A DNA stretch of 64,000 nucleotides from contig JASKMD010000008.1 of the NCBI GenBank assembly GCA_030144725.1, forward strand, positions 819,785 to 883,784, read 5' to 3'. This document shows, piece after piece, positions 48,072-58,484 of the stretch. The notes beneath the pieces are model-generated. The model saw only the letters and a program-made list of their open reading frames with translations. It made no database searches and was not told the DNA's origin. Position 1 is the stretch's first letter. Every line of letters starts with the position of its first letter. The translations under genes were made by a program, and so were the position numbers. The DNA is from Haematococcus lacustris. Its lineage: Eukaryota; Chlorophyta; Chlorophyceae; Chlamydomonadales; Haematococcaceae.

Positions 48072-51000
48072 CAGCTGTGACACGCCTGACAAAATGTTCG
48101 CATGGGTCAGTTTGGGTCACACAGGCCACCTCAGGACATCGCGTTTGCACCAGCCCGCTCTATAGCTCAATCCGTGTCTGTGTCGCTGGCCTGGTACGTC
48201 CGCGATGGTGGTGGGCGAACATGTTCCCCCGCGGATGAGCTATAGCAGTGATCTCTATCACTGGGCATCGCACAGATTGTTCCAGGGACGCGTTGCACAA
48301 TCACGTGACTGTCCAGTCGAGCGCAACAGGAGCCGGAGGTGCATCTCTAGTCCTAGTTTGCCCAGGTACGTGGCGTAAAACCAATAAAACGCGACATGCC
48401 CCATGCCTTGACTGACTAGATTTCGGTGTTTCTCTGACTGACGCCAGGCACTAGCAAGGGCTCCGTCCGCGACCGTTGGCACACACATGTGTCAGTAGCA
48501 AGCTCATTTACACAATAGGTAAGGTTGCTGCAACATGCAAGTGAGGTGTGAGTGACAGCTTCATAGCAAGCCCATGGCATGCCCAGCCATACCACAGCCA
48601 TGTTTACTAAGAAAATGGTATGCCACTTAGCTAGTGGCCTGCTTGCACCCAAATGAAACTACAGCCCAAGTTTCATGTGGCGCTGACGATGCGCTCAGCA
48701 CTAACATGGGTATGCAACCCCAAACCTCATGTCCTCTCACTACCACCATGTGCCATCCTATTCGGCTGCAGGAAGGCATGCCAAGATTCAAGCACCCCAA
48801 CCAGGGCAAATGCGTGCTCTGTTGCAAGGCTGGGCTGCAGGGGCAGGGGGCTGGGCTGGCGCATGTGGCTGCAGGTCCTGCCCAGTGTCCACCCACCATC
48901 CTGGCAGCTGGCAGCAGCAAGGGGCAGGGAGGGGCAGGGCTGCAGGGGCAGGGGGCTGGGCTGGCGCATGTGGGCGCAGGTCCTGCCCGGCGTCCACCCA
49001 CCATCCTGGCAGCTGGCAGCAGCAAGGGGCAGGGAGGGGCAGGGCTGCAGGGGCAGGGGGCAAGCTTGGCGCATGTGGCAGCAACTGCCGCACAGCGGTG
49101 TCCGGCTGCAGCGAGGGGCCCGCCACACAATCACTGCTGGAGGTTAGTGGCCATGCATCATATGTTTGTTTGCACCACATGTTCCTGTAGACCTCCTTGT
49201 TGCAGATCCTTAATGCAGGGTGCATGCCCCCTGGTGCATGCTATTTTTGTGTGTTTCTTGCAGGTTTCAAGGGCACAACCGCTGCAGCATCAGAAGGACG
49301 AACATTCCGGCATTCCGGAAGCGACAGGTTGGTACTTACAAAGGTCCACAATACTATACAATGAAATTCTTGTACAACAGCAGGTAGAGAACGGCTACAA
49401 CAAACAATATCTTCAGCCCTCAACCCTGCCGCGATCTTGCTCGTCATGCAGGACCCTTCTTCCTCTGCCACACAGCCTTACCAGGGAACCAATGTCCCCT
49501 TTAAACCGCTTGCCTCCAGATGCTCAGGCCTTCCTGGCATCCCATGGCCAAAAGCACTTGTGGGCAGCTCATGCCCTCCCTTACCTACCGGCTGTCCCCT
49601 TGCCAGCCACCTTTCACCACCTCCCAGCACTAAACCAACACCCCACACAACTCCTCCAAGCATCAGCCCCACCCCACCTCTAACCCCTCCTCCTACACCC
49701 ACCACCCCTCCCGCTGGCACCCCCTCTCCCGCATATGCCGACCCTCCCTCCGCAGGCCCTCCCCCTCCTCCCGCAGCTGCAGCTGCCATCCTTTCATCCA
49801 CACCCGCAGCTGACACCCCCTCCCTGAGAGCTGCGCCCCCCTCCTCTGTAACCTCACTTTGCCCCACTGCTGGTGCATCCGCCGCTGCCGCTGCCACCTC
49901 CTCGGCGGCGGCAGGTACGCCACCTGCGATTGCAGCTAACAAGGCAGTGGTCCACCTCTGGGATCATGCCAACAAGCAAGCATGCAACCATTGCCAAGCT
50001 TGCCGGCAAGCATGTGAAAAGCCCACATCACATGAGGCAGCTGCTAAGCACAGCAGGACTCCTTGCAGCAGGGCAGGGGAAGGGTGGTAGATGTAACAAG
50101 GCGAGTGCAGCGGCGGGTAACAATACCCAGTCACAGCCGGGGCAGCTTCTGCACCTAGAGGAGCCACGCAAGGGAGCAGGGCCACGCAAGGGAGATGCCA
50201 GGCACATAGGCTACGGTGCCTTAGCATGGGATGGGAAGGCTAAGAGGGTCAAAGAGGTGCTGGTGCTGGAATGCCAGCATGCAATGCCCATGCATGGCCC
50301 ACCCGCTGCCCCACCCGTTGCCCCACCCGCTGGCCCACCCGCTGCCCCACCCGCTGGCCGACCCACTGCCCCACCTTCACATGTCACCTGTCACCAACTA
50401 GACCCATGCACAACTAGACCCCTGCACATGTCACCTGTCACCAACTAAACCCATGCTTGCCATCACACACCTCAACAGAGACACCGTGGCATGCCTTCCT
50501 GCAGCCGAATAGGATGGCACATAGGGGTAGTGAGAGAACATGAGGTTGGGAGATTACATACCCATGTTAGTGTTAAACGCATCGTCAGCGCCACATGACA
50601 CTTGGGCTGCAGTTTCATTTAGGTGCAAGCAGGCCACTTGCTCAATGGCATACCATTTCATCAGTAAACATGGCTGTGGCATGGCTGGGCGTGCCATGGG
50701 CTTGCTATGAAGCTGTCACTCACACCTCACTTGCATGTTGCAGTAACCTTACCTATTGTGTAAATGTGTTTGCTACGGACACATGTGTGTGACAATGGTC
50801 GCGGATGGAGTCCTGGCTAGTGCCTGGCGCCAGTCACAGGAACACCGAATTCCGGTCAATCGAGGCATGGGGCATGCCGCTTTTGATGGTGCTGCGCCAC
50901 TTACTAGATAGAACTAGGACTATAGATGCACCTCCCGCCACCGTCGCGCTCGACTGGACCGTCACGTGATGCTGCAAGGTGCTGCGATAGGCATTCTGAC

Positions 51001-51197
51001 CCGTACGACCTTACAACAACTAGCACCCAATAGCAAGCTTGCGTCTCAATCACATTTGTTGTGGATGGCGCCACAGGCTCCCATCAGCGGGATACAGCGC
51101 AAATGGAAGATTGCAACGCACCAGGCGCAACTGCTATCCGTGGACTATGGGCTCCGTTCGTCAAAATTTCAATTTTCCCCAGGGCGTGTCACAGCTG
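48072..51197. mobile_element. MULE-like DNA transposon with long inverted repeats, 3126 bp
   Basis: The outer 15 bases are a perfect terminal inverted repeat (CAGCTGTGACACGCC at 48072, its complement ending at 51197), flanked by 9-base direct repeats ACCAGGGGT. The inverted repeats extend to 48782 and from 50488. The inner parts (about 48290-48782 and 50488-50985) align at high identity; the outer 150-200 bases have diverged except at the tips. Long inverted repeats and a 9-base duplication are hallmarks of Mutator-like elements. I see no transposase, so the element is probably non-autonomous. The 1.7-kb interior holds a roughly 115-base tandem repeat, Pro/Ala-coding stretches and no recognisable domain. 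Confidence 0.85.
48834..49066 (+). repeat. Tandem repeat of about 115 bases within the MULE
   Basis: Two full units and part of a third, each with GGGGCAGGGGGCTGGGCTGG, CGCATGTGG, GTCCACCCACCATCCTGG and AGCAGCAAGGGGCAGGGAGG. Confidence 0.9.
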
Positions 51198-51206
51198 ACC
51201 AGGGGT
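51198..51206 (+). repeat. Right target-site duplication ACCAGGGGT
   Basis: Directly follows the right terminal inverted repeat of the MULE-like element. Confidence 0.9.
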
Positions 51207-52119
51207 CAGTTTCCTGTCATTTTCTGTTAGTTGGGGACACCTGAGGCTAGTCCCCCTTGACACCTGAGGCTAGTCCCCCTCTGGGCACCTCATCAAAACT
51301 AACAGCTTAACGCTTAGAAGGCTGACAGCCTGTGTGAAACTACTAGGCCCTATGCGTTGTTGCGGGCCTGCTTACATATCAATTACATGGAGCATGTTCT
51401 CAGAGGAGCGGGCTGCAACAGGTCTGCACTTTGCGCGAGGGCACGTTACAAGTGTAAAGAGAAGAACAATTATATGCACGTGATGAGCGACTGCAATAGG
51501 CTGCAATAGACTGCATTCTCTAACACACTTGAGGCAAGGAATTCGCGATACAAAGGAGGTATGCCCTTAGCAGCTCGCCATACCGTAGGCTGGACATTGC
51601 AGTGGACATTGCAGTGGATTGCGTGAAGGACATCTCAGGGACTTAGTAAAATTATCCAAGCGGAGTGGCCGTGTTGAGGTGTGCATCAGGTTGGCATCTA
51701 ATCGGAGGGCCGACGACCGGAGTGGGCCGGAAGTGAGGTCCATTACATATAATTACATGCCACAATTACATGGCAATTACATTACATTCTCACCACCTGG
51801 CACTCCTCTTTCAACACCGCCCCGGAAGTGGTGGACTTCAAGCGTGAAGGACTTCAGGGTGCAGTTGGTGCACCTCATTCTTGGCGTAATCTTGAGTGTA
51901 TTGGGCCATACTACTGGGTATGTATTGGTCAAGCCATCCGTCAATACCGGGCTGACCCCAACACTCAACCTACTGCTACTGAGGATAAAGAAAAACAGCT
52001 TCAGGAATGCAAAAAAGAGCCCGCCCACTGCGGAGTTCCTGCCGTCTACCGTCAGGAATAACTTGAGGTTAGAATCTGCTGCTGCTGAGGCTACTGCTGC
52101 GAACAAGGGAGAGCTAATG
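51207..52119. other. Intergenic region with an unrecognised open frame
   Basis: Contains GACACCTGAGGCTAGTCCCCCT twice in tandem at 51234-51283 and a dispersed repeat at 51706-51765. The plus-strand frame 51619-52140 (173 codons) and an overlapping frame 51828-52061 show no family I recognise. They begin inside the repeat, so transposon-derived sequence is more likely than a host gene. Confidence 0.4.
51706..51765 (+). repeat. Dispersed repeat, partner of 22828-22885
   Basis: Contains GGCCGGAAGTGAGGTCCATT and ACATATAATTACATG, the reverse complement of the segment at 22828. Confidence 0.75.
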
Positions 52120-54000
52120 CTACTTAAACAAGGGCTTTGATTTCAGGCCAGTGCGATATGGTTTCCCAATGCCTGCTGCACCGCCATGGCTACCCCCATG
52201 CCTGACCCCAGTGGGGCTGTGAGGGGCGCCCATGCCTACACTTCCAGGCGACCGTGGCCTGGCAGCTGCCGCAGGACCCCCCTGCTGCTGCTGCTGCTGC
52301 TCTGCTGCCTGCAGCTGCCGCATCAGGTCGCGCCTCTCTTCACAGCCCGCCGTGAGTGCCCCCCGCAGGTCAGCCACCTCCCTATCCTTGGTGCGGATCA
52401 GGTCACTGAGACGTGCCAGCTGCCCCTCCATCATCGCCACCATGTTGCTCATGTCAGTCAGACAACCATTGGGCGGCCCTGGGGCGCCTCCTCCAACCCC
52501 CATAGAGCCTCCCCCTTTGCCCTCGTGGCTGCTGCGTTTCATCAGCTGTGTGTTCAGCTCTTGAGCTCGGGCGGCATGCTCTGCTGCTTGCGCCTCGGCC
52601 GCTGTCACTGCTTTGGTGAGTCGAGACAGCTCTGCTTGCTGCGCGGCCACCTTCGCACTGAGCGTTGCGTTCTCCCCGCGGCTGACGTCTAGCTGGAGGT
52701 GGAGGCGCGCCAGCTCAGCACGCAGTTCGTCCGCGGCCTCGCGCTGTGCGGCTGCATCCGCCTGAAGCCGCAGCAGCTCTGCGGATTGTGTTTTGGAAGT
52801 CTGCCGCAGTGCCTGCATAGGCAGCGCCTACAGGCCGTTGCTTCCTGGGCATTAGGGTCGAGCCAGCTCTGCCTGGCATCCAATTTGTTGGTCAGCTTAG
52901 GAAGGCAGTTTCTTGCTCAATGCCTCGCACCAAACCACCTGACTACAGACCCCAAGCTCCACAGCTGCCCATAGGTTCCAGCTATTCACCCCAACCCCCA
53001 CACTGCAATAAGAGTGTGCGCTTTCCCACCAGTTTGCCATGTGCTTGCATATTTTTTGCCACAACAAGGATGGCAACCCAGACCATGATGAATCAAGGCA
53101 GGTGGCAGGGACGAGTTTATCATCGAAGGCATGCCACAGGACAGCCACAGCCACTCACTGAATCACCCTGCTCCGCCGCCTTGGAAGCCACGGCTGCTGC
53201 CAGCTGCTGCTCCAGCGCAGCAACCCTCTCTGCATGAGCTCGCCGCATGTCCGCCACCTTGGCTGCAAAGCTGTCTTGAAGCTCTGCTGCCCGTGCGGTG
53301 GAGGACGCTGACTGGGCACCTAGCTCTGCCTGCAGCCGTGCCACCAGCTGTGCCTGGGCGTCCACCTCAGCCTGCAGCCGGTGCAGCTGTGCAGAGGGCG
53401 AGGCGGCAGCTGGGATGGCTGCACTGAGGATAGCCGCACGCTCAGCCGCCCTGTGCAGCAGCAGGTGCGGCATCACAGCATGCTGCACAGTGCAGAGTGC
53501 CAGCTAGGCGCAGCAAGCGCACCAAGGCTGAGCAGGCACCCAGGTCCACCCAGCCCACCAATGGTGGGTAATGGTGGGTTTGGTGCCTTGGTGCTGACAC
53601 AAACAATCTGAGTAACATCAGGGTCAGGCCTGAGCATGATGCAGCACACCCACCCACTTGCTCGCACTTTCCAGCTGCCGAACTTGGGACTGCAGACTCT
53701 CGCTGTCAGCTGCGTGTAAGGCACTGAGCTTGTCAGAGGCAGAGTGGGCCTCCCGCAAGCGGTTGATCTCTGCCCTCAGCCGGGCTGCTTCAGCATCTTT
53801 GTTGGCCACTTGTCCTGCCAGCTCCTGCTCCCGGGCTGCCCTGCACATGGGCTAACTAGCTGTCGCTATGCCGCCGTTGATGAGCCACCAATGCCAAGAA
53901 CGCACCTGCTGGCAATGCCTTGCTCCAAAGCGTCCACCAGACGTTGCACCGATAGAGAGACGCCCACCTCCCGTCGGAGCTGAGCGAGCAGGTCCTGCAT
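52120..54000 (-). CDS. Coiled-coil protein of unknown function
   Basis: Minus-strand exons 54000-53906, 53840-53658, 53450-53159 and 52812-52120 join in phase (1263 nt, 420 residues). It starts MQDLLAQLRREVGVSLSVQR. About residues 32-280 are almost unbroken heptads rich in Ala, Glu, Leu, Arg and Gln (for example LRAEINRLREAHSASDKLSA and RLQAEVDAQAQLVARLQAEL), predicting a long parallel coiled coil. After a Gly-rich break comes a second coiled coil (MVAMMEGQLARLSDLIRTKD) and a Gln/Pro/Gly-rich basic C-terminus. Similar proteins occur in flagella, centrosomes and vesicle tethers, but I cannot assign a family. The start is the first ATG of the first exon and gives a plausible short N-terminal helix. 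Confidence 0.7.
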
Positions 54001-54881
54001 CGCGACTACCCACCCGCCCAACACGCCAGGTCTCAGCACACGTAAACACGGTTTGTCTTAAACGTGCTTTTCCTCGCCATGACCGGCCACATGAGCGCTA
54101 CGGGCCCGTGACCAATGCGCCTTGCATCCTTCTTGCAGTGTGTCCATTGCGTTCCTTGTGTGGACATGTGTGGACATGTGTGTGCCTCGCGTTGCTATTG
54201 CTTAGGGCGAGGAAGAAGAGACGAACCGGTGTGTGTGGGCCTAAAGCAGTGCCGGAAGACCCCGACTTCGACATATTTGACCGCGACGAGGCAGCACTAC
54301 CCTAAGTGACCGAGGCACAGCGCAGAAGGAAGGCTTCAGGAGAAGCCCGCGCTGCCCGCATTAGGGATGCCTTCCTGGAACGTGCTGTGCGCCCACGTGT
54401 GAAGGACATCAGCGAGCGAGGGGTGATTGGCAGCCTGCTGTTGGGCTTCCTCGTGCGCGGCTTGTTTACCCTGCACGTAGCCGACCAGCTTGACGCGCAA
54501 GGCCAGCCACTGACATACACAGACACAAACATCCCAGTCTCCGAGGCGCACATCCCGGACCTAAGCTGCCGGACCTAAGCTGAACTTGTTCCTACAGCTG
54601 TGCCGCGGCCTACCCGGAGAGCCTACGCGGCCTACGCGGCCTACGCGGTCTCCGAGGCAGACATCCCTCACTTAAAACTCAGAGTTGCTGAGTGGGCTGG
54701 TGCATGCTCCAGGCTACCTGCTTGACATCCTACAAGCTTCCATCGCTATGTATGCTATATGACCCGCTGGGTAACCTTATGAGCTTGACCAAACAAGCTC
54801 TTGCTGTTTAAAAGGGACCACTTTCCTCTCCTTCATTACCTAGTGACAAAACTTGTCTCAGCAATAGACCCTGCGCGTCTA
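54001..54881. other. Spacer between divergent genes with an orphan helical frame
   Basis: The shared promoter region of the coiled-coil and E2 genes. It contains an orphan frame (54190-54580) and CCTACGCGG repeats at about 54615-54650. A TGTGGACATG duplication lies at 54160-54182. Confidence 0.5.
54190..54580 (+). pseudogene. Broken frame, possibly transposon-derived
   Basis: Encodes RARKKRRTGVCGPKAVPEDP, DFDIFDRDEAALP, then an in-frame TAA (54302-54304), then VTEAQRRRKASGEARAARIR, VRPRVKDISERGVIGSLLLG and FLVRGLF. The basic and helical make-up, and the clean continuation after the stop, suggest a decayed ORF. It faintly recalls N-terminal regions of algal Fanzor-like proteins, but it is not the same family as the copy at 34441 and I cannot confirm a match. 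Confidence 0.3.
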
Positions 54882-56752
54882 ATGCCTCCTACCGGACTGA
54901 ACCTAAAAAACGCAGGCGTCAAGCGCATCTTGCAAGAGATCAAAGAGGTGCAAGCGGACACGTCAGGCGACTTCATCGCAGAAGCACTAGAGGTGGGTTA
55001 CGCCACCCTGAACCCTGCTACGGCCCCAAGCTTGCCAGCCAGGGCGTGCTCTGCATCGCTAAAACTATGCATCGCGTAGAGCATATCTCCACTCCGTTTG
55101 CGCTAACATCGATGCGAGCATTCATCCTGTACCACGCAAAATTGCCTGAGACATGAACACTCCAAGAGCTCATCTGAGTCTGGCCAGTTTTTGCTGTGTT
55201 CCAGGACGACATCTTTGAGTGGCACTTTGTCATCAGAGGGCCTGCTGACTCTGAGTTTGAGGTAAGCAGTAGTGTTAAGTCTCACAGCTTACTTCACTGG
55301 TCTCATTACGTCACTGCAACGTTCCTGGCAGGGCGGGATATACCATGGGCGTATCCTGCTTCCTGCTGAGTATCCGTTTAAGGTATGCTACATAATGGCA
55401 GCCACTGCGCGCATGTGGATATGGAGCTGACCCACTGTGCCTGTCTGTTTGCACCGCTGCAGCCTCCAGGCTTCATGATGCTCACGCCCTCGGGACGGTT
55501 TGAGACAGGCGTGAAGATATGCCTCACAATCTCTTCCTACCATCCAGAGCAATGGCAGCCGTCATGGAGCGTGCGGACAGCATTGACAGCACTCGTGGCG
55601 TTCATGCCCACACCAGCAGGCAGTGCAGTGGGCTCCCTGGTCAGTACCATGCCACCCTTCTAGGAAGCTCCTGATCACGTGTGCCGGACTGTCAACTTGC
55701 TCAGCTACCACATTTCTTGCTCAACCCAGACGGCTTGAGCGTTGCTCAACTACTGCATGTGCATTGCAGGACTACACTAAGGAGGAGCGCCGGGCATTGG
55801 CCATCAAATCCCGAACAACCATTCCCAAATTTGGCTCTGCGGAGCGGCAACGCATCACCGATGAAATGCATGCTCGCATGCTCGCCATACCAACACCACA
55901 GGCAAGACTTCTGCGACGCAGGCACTGGGCCACAGGCTGGGCCTCAACCATGCACATGTCATGTTGCAGCCCAGCCACATGCAAAGGCACCTCATTTTGA
56001 GGCGTGTGATATTCTTTGCATCCCTCTGTGCCTAGGCCTGGTGCCTCAAGTGTCAGGGCAGGTCACACATGTGCCATGTGCCTCTGTGCATTGTACAGGC
56101 CGCTGGGACCAGTGGTGGGCAAGCCCCCACCCCCGCAGCCTCTGTGCCCCCTACGCCCCCCACCACCTCAGATGTGCCCGGCTGCAAACCCTGTGGCACA
56201 CCCAATACCCACACCACCAGCTCAGCCTCCAGCCAGGACACAGCTGGAGGTCACACCGCCTCAGCCCAGCCCACGCTGACCCAACCAACACTCCCAGGCA
56301 GCCAGGGGACCCTACACAAGCAGCAGCACCCTGCAGCCCAACCCTTGGTCCAACTGCAGCAAAACAGCAAGGCAGCGTCCACTGCCCCTGCCCAGCCGTC
56401 CCTGCCAGTACCTGCCAGCAGTGTCGCAGTGGCACCCACTCCCAGCCATGCTCCCCAACAGGCAGCATCTGTGCCCTATCGCCGCACTGCCATCCCTGGA
56501 CACACCCCACAGGCAGTTGCTCCAAGCATGCCAGCAGCAGCCATGCAGGCAACGCATGTGCAGCAGCGTGCAGCAGGGCGCACCAATGTGGCTGGCACGG
56601 CTGCCACTGTGCCACCCCAAGACACTTGGGCCCTTACACTGCTGGCCGTGGTGCTAGGTGTCCTAATCTGCGCAATCCTGGCTCGCAAAGCGCTGGCTGC
56701 AGCAGGTTATGAGACAGCCCGCATCGCTTCGCCTTTTGCCCATGATTCCTGA
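54882..56752 (+). CDS. UBE2J: UBE2J/UBC32-type ER tail-anchored ubiquitin-conjugating enzyme E2
   Basis: Exons 54882-54992, 55205-55261, 55332-55382, 55463-55639, 55770-55901 and 56099-56752 join in phase (1182 nt, 393 residues). The UBC fold covers residues 1-175: NLKNAGVKRILQEIKEVQAD, FEWHFVIRGPADSEFEGGIY, LLPAEYPFKPPGFMMLTPSG, then the active-site Cys in VKICLTIS, SYHPEQWQPSWSVRTALTAL and the J-subfamily extension SLDYTKEERRALAIKSR. A disordered Pro/Gln/Thr-rich stalk of about 180 residues follows, then one C-terminal membrane segment (ALTLLAVVLGVLICAILA) and a short tail: a typical tail-anchored ERAD E2. Intron 5 begins with GC (55902-55903, CAG|GCAAGA). The start fits the family, which begins a few residues before NLKNPGVKR. 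Confidence 0.9.
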
Positions 56753-57694
56753 CACATATGCTCTGTGTGTTGCTGTGAGCGCAGTGCAGTGGTTGGGGTC
56801 GGTGGGCAGGTTGCCTGGATCAGGCCAAGAGCTCGTGCTGTCACTCAAGGCTGTGAGCGTAGCTTGCGCCTTGTATGCACTTGCTGCCCATCATTGCATT
56901 ATGCAAGTCATGTAGCACAAGCAATGCACTCCATGACTGTGTGGCACAACCTAACATATTTGACACCTCGCTGTGGCGATCTTTCGATGATGGTTAGTCT
57001 GACAGCCCTTTGCACAGTAGGGGCAGCGTTGGTCTATGTGCCTGACAGTCTTGCGCTTGATGCTATACTGCTGACCATTGAGCAAAGCAAGGTCGCAGGA
57101 AGGTGGCAGAGGAGGTAGCCTGCCAGGAAAAGGTGGTTGAGGAGGTGTGGCTGGAGAGGAAGGAGAAGCTGGCATGGATGGGGGGAGGGGCGGGTGCGCT
57201 GGAACAGCTAGGCTATAGCCCTGTCACAGGGGTCAGGCAATAGTGTAGGTGGTAGGCGCACCTGCTGTGTGCATGGAAACATAGCTCCATACAGACAAAA
57301 CACAGCCTTTAGTGAGGGGAGAGTGCTGGTGAGCAAGTGCTGGTGACACCTGCTTAGCTCTGCTCTGCATTTATTCTACTTATACAGCTTCAGCTGATCA
57401 TTTGTGTATCACTCCATTGCATTTCACTGTGAAGTTGACGATTGTAACAGTGCTCTGTAATTGAGATCAAGGTATTTGATGACACTTAATGATGGGGACA
57501 TGTTGAGCTTACTGCAGGACTTGTTGTGTGTTCAGAACCATTCATCGTCCTCCCAGCTCTTCTCTTCTTTCACAGGTAGTCACGGACTAGTGATACTGTT
57601 TTTCTACTGTAGGTGTGACCTGTTTTTCTACTGTAGGTGCTCAAGCCCTACCTGGCAATATGTGCCAAGTGCTTTTGCTGCCCTGGTGATCTTG
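56753..57694. other. Intergenic region, no supported gene
   Basis: Holds a transposon tail at 57210-57318 and, just before PEN-2, two tandem copies of CCTGTTTTTCTACTGTAGGTG (about 57594-57640). The second copy could act as an upstream splice acceptor or 5' leader element. Confidence 0.55.
57210..57318 (+). mobile_element. Short tail of the Fanzor-like family (copy E)
   Basis: CTATAGCCCTGTCACAGGGG, TCAGGCAATAGTGTAGGTGG, TAGGCG and CATAGCTCCATACAG match the 3' tail of copies A and D. The stem-loop part is deleted, and the end reads CCTTTAGTGAGGGG. Confidence 0.7.
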
Positions 57695-58104
57695 ATGGAT
57701 AGTCCGGAGCCTGTGGTAGAGAGCGTCGATGGAGAGCTCATCGCGGTCCATAAGGCACACAAGCTGGCTCGAAGAAGTTAGTGCTTGCCTGACTGCTTGT
57801 CTAATGTACGGGCATTGAGTTGTCGCGGTGTGTTCGCTCTGCAGTGTTCGTCGCGGGCTTCTTTTGCTTGCCACTTCTCTGGGGATTCAACGTCTGGTTA
57901 TTTTGGCCAGACTTTAGAAGTGGACGGGACGCCGTACTCTCCAAATTCACGAGGCGCTCCGCGGTCTGCTTCCTTGTGTCTTCCCTGCTATACTTCCCTT
58001 GGACATTTTTCTTCACTAGCGCCGGTTCACGGTACATCAACAGCGATCTATACAACAAGCTGGACATAACTCGAGTGCCCATCAGGGACTACATCGGGTT
58101 TTGA
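57695..58104 (+). CDS. PEN2: PEN-2, gamma-secretase subunit
   Basis: Exons 57695-57776 and 57845-58104 join in phase (342 nt, 113 residues; human PEN-2 has 101). The first exon gives MDSPEPVVESVDGELIAVHK and HKLARR. The junction codon is Met, followed by the PEN-2 signature FVAGFFCLPLLWGFNVWLFW. Then come FRSGRDAVLSKFTRRSAVCF and a second hydrophobic stretch (LVSSLLYFPWTFFFTSAG). PEN-2 is required for presenilin endoproteolysis and activity in the gamma-secretase complex of endomembranes; plants and algae carry it with presenilin. The small size, the hairpin-like hydrophobic segments and the N-terminal (F)xxGFxxLPxLWxxN motif make the assignment firm. A degenerate duplicate lies 1.2 kb downstream. 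Confidence 0.85.
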
Positions 58105-58484
58105 GAACTATGCGTTTGGCCCCTGAGGAGGATCACGCGGGCTGTGAATGGGACCCCACTGTATGGAAGGGCAAGCTAGGCTCAGCTTGCTTTGCCACGC
58201 AGGCAGACATGGCTCAATGGTTACTTGCCAATGGGCAGCATTGCACCGGAAATGCCCTCAATAGGGTAACGTTTGAAGTGCCCTAGGGGCGGGGAAGCTC
58301 TGCTAAACAACCCCTGGCTATTGCCAAACACCTAGCAAGCCGCACTTGCAGCTTAGTTCTAACGCAATGCATACTTTTCGACCTACATGGCCTTGCATGC
58401 ATGTACCCTAGCAACCTTAACAATATGTTCTCAACTATGTAAATCGACTCTTTGCCTGGCATGATACACTACATATCTGCACTC
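58105..58484. other. Spacer between convergent genes
   Basis: No supported gene. A short frame at 58101-58286 shows no domain. A TGTAA 5-mer at 58438-58442 could serve as a distant poly(A) signal for PEN-2. Confidence 0.5.
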
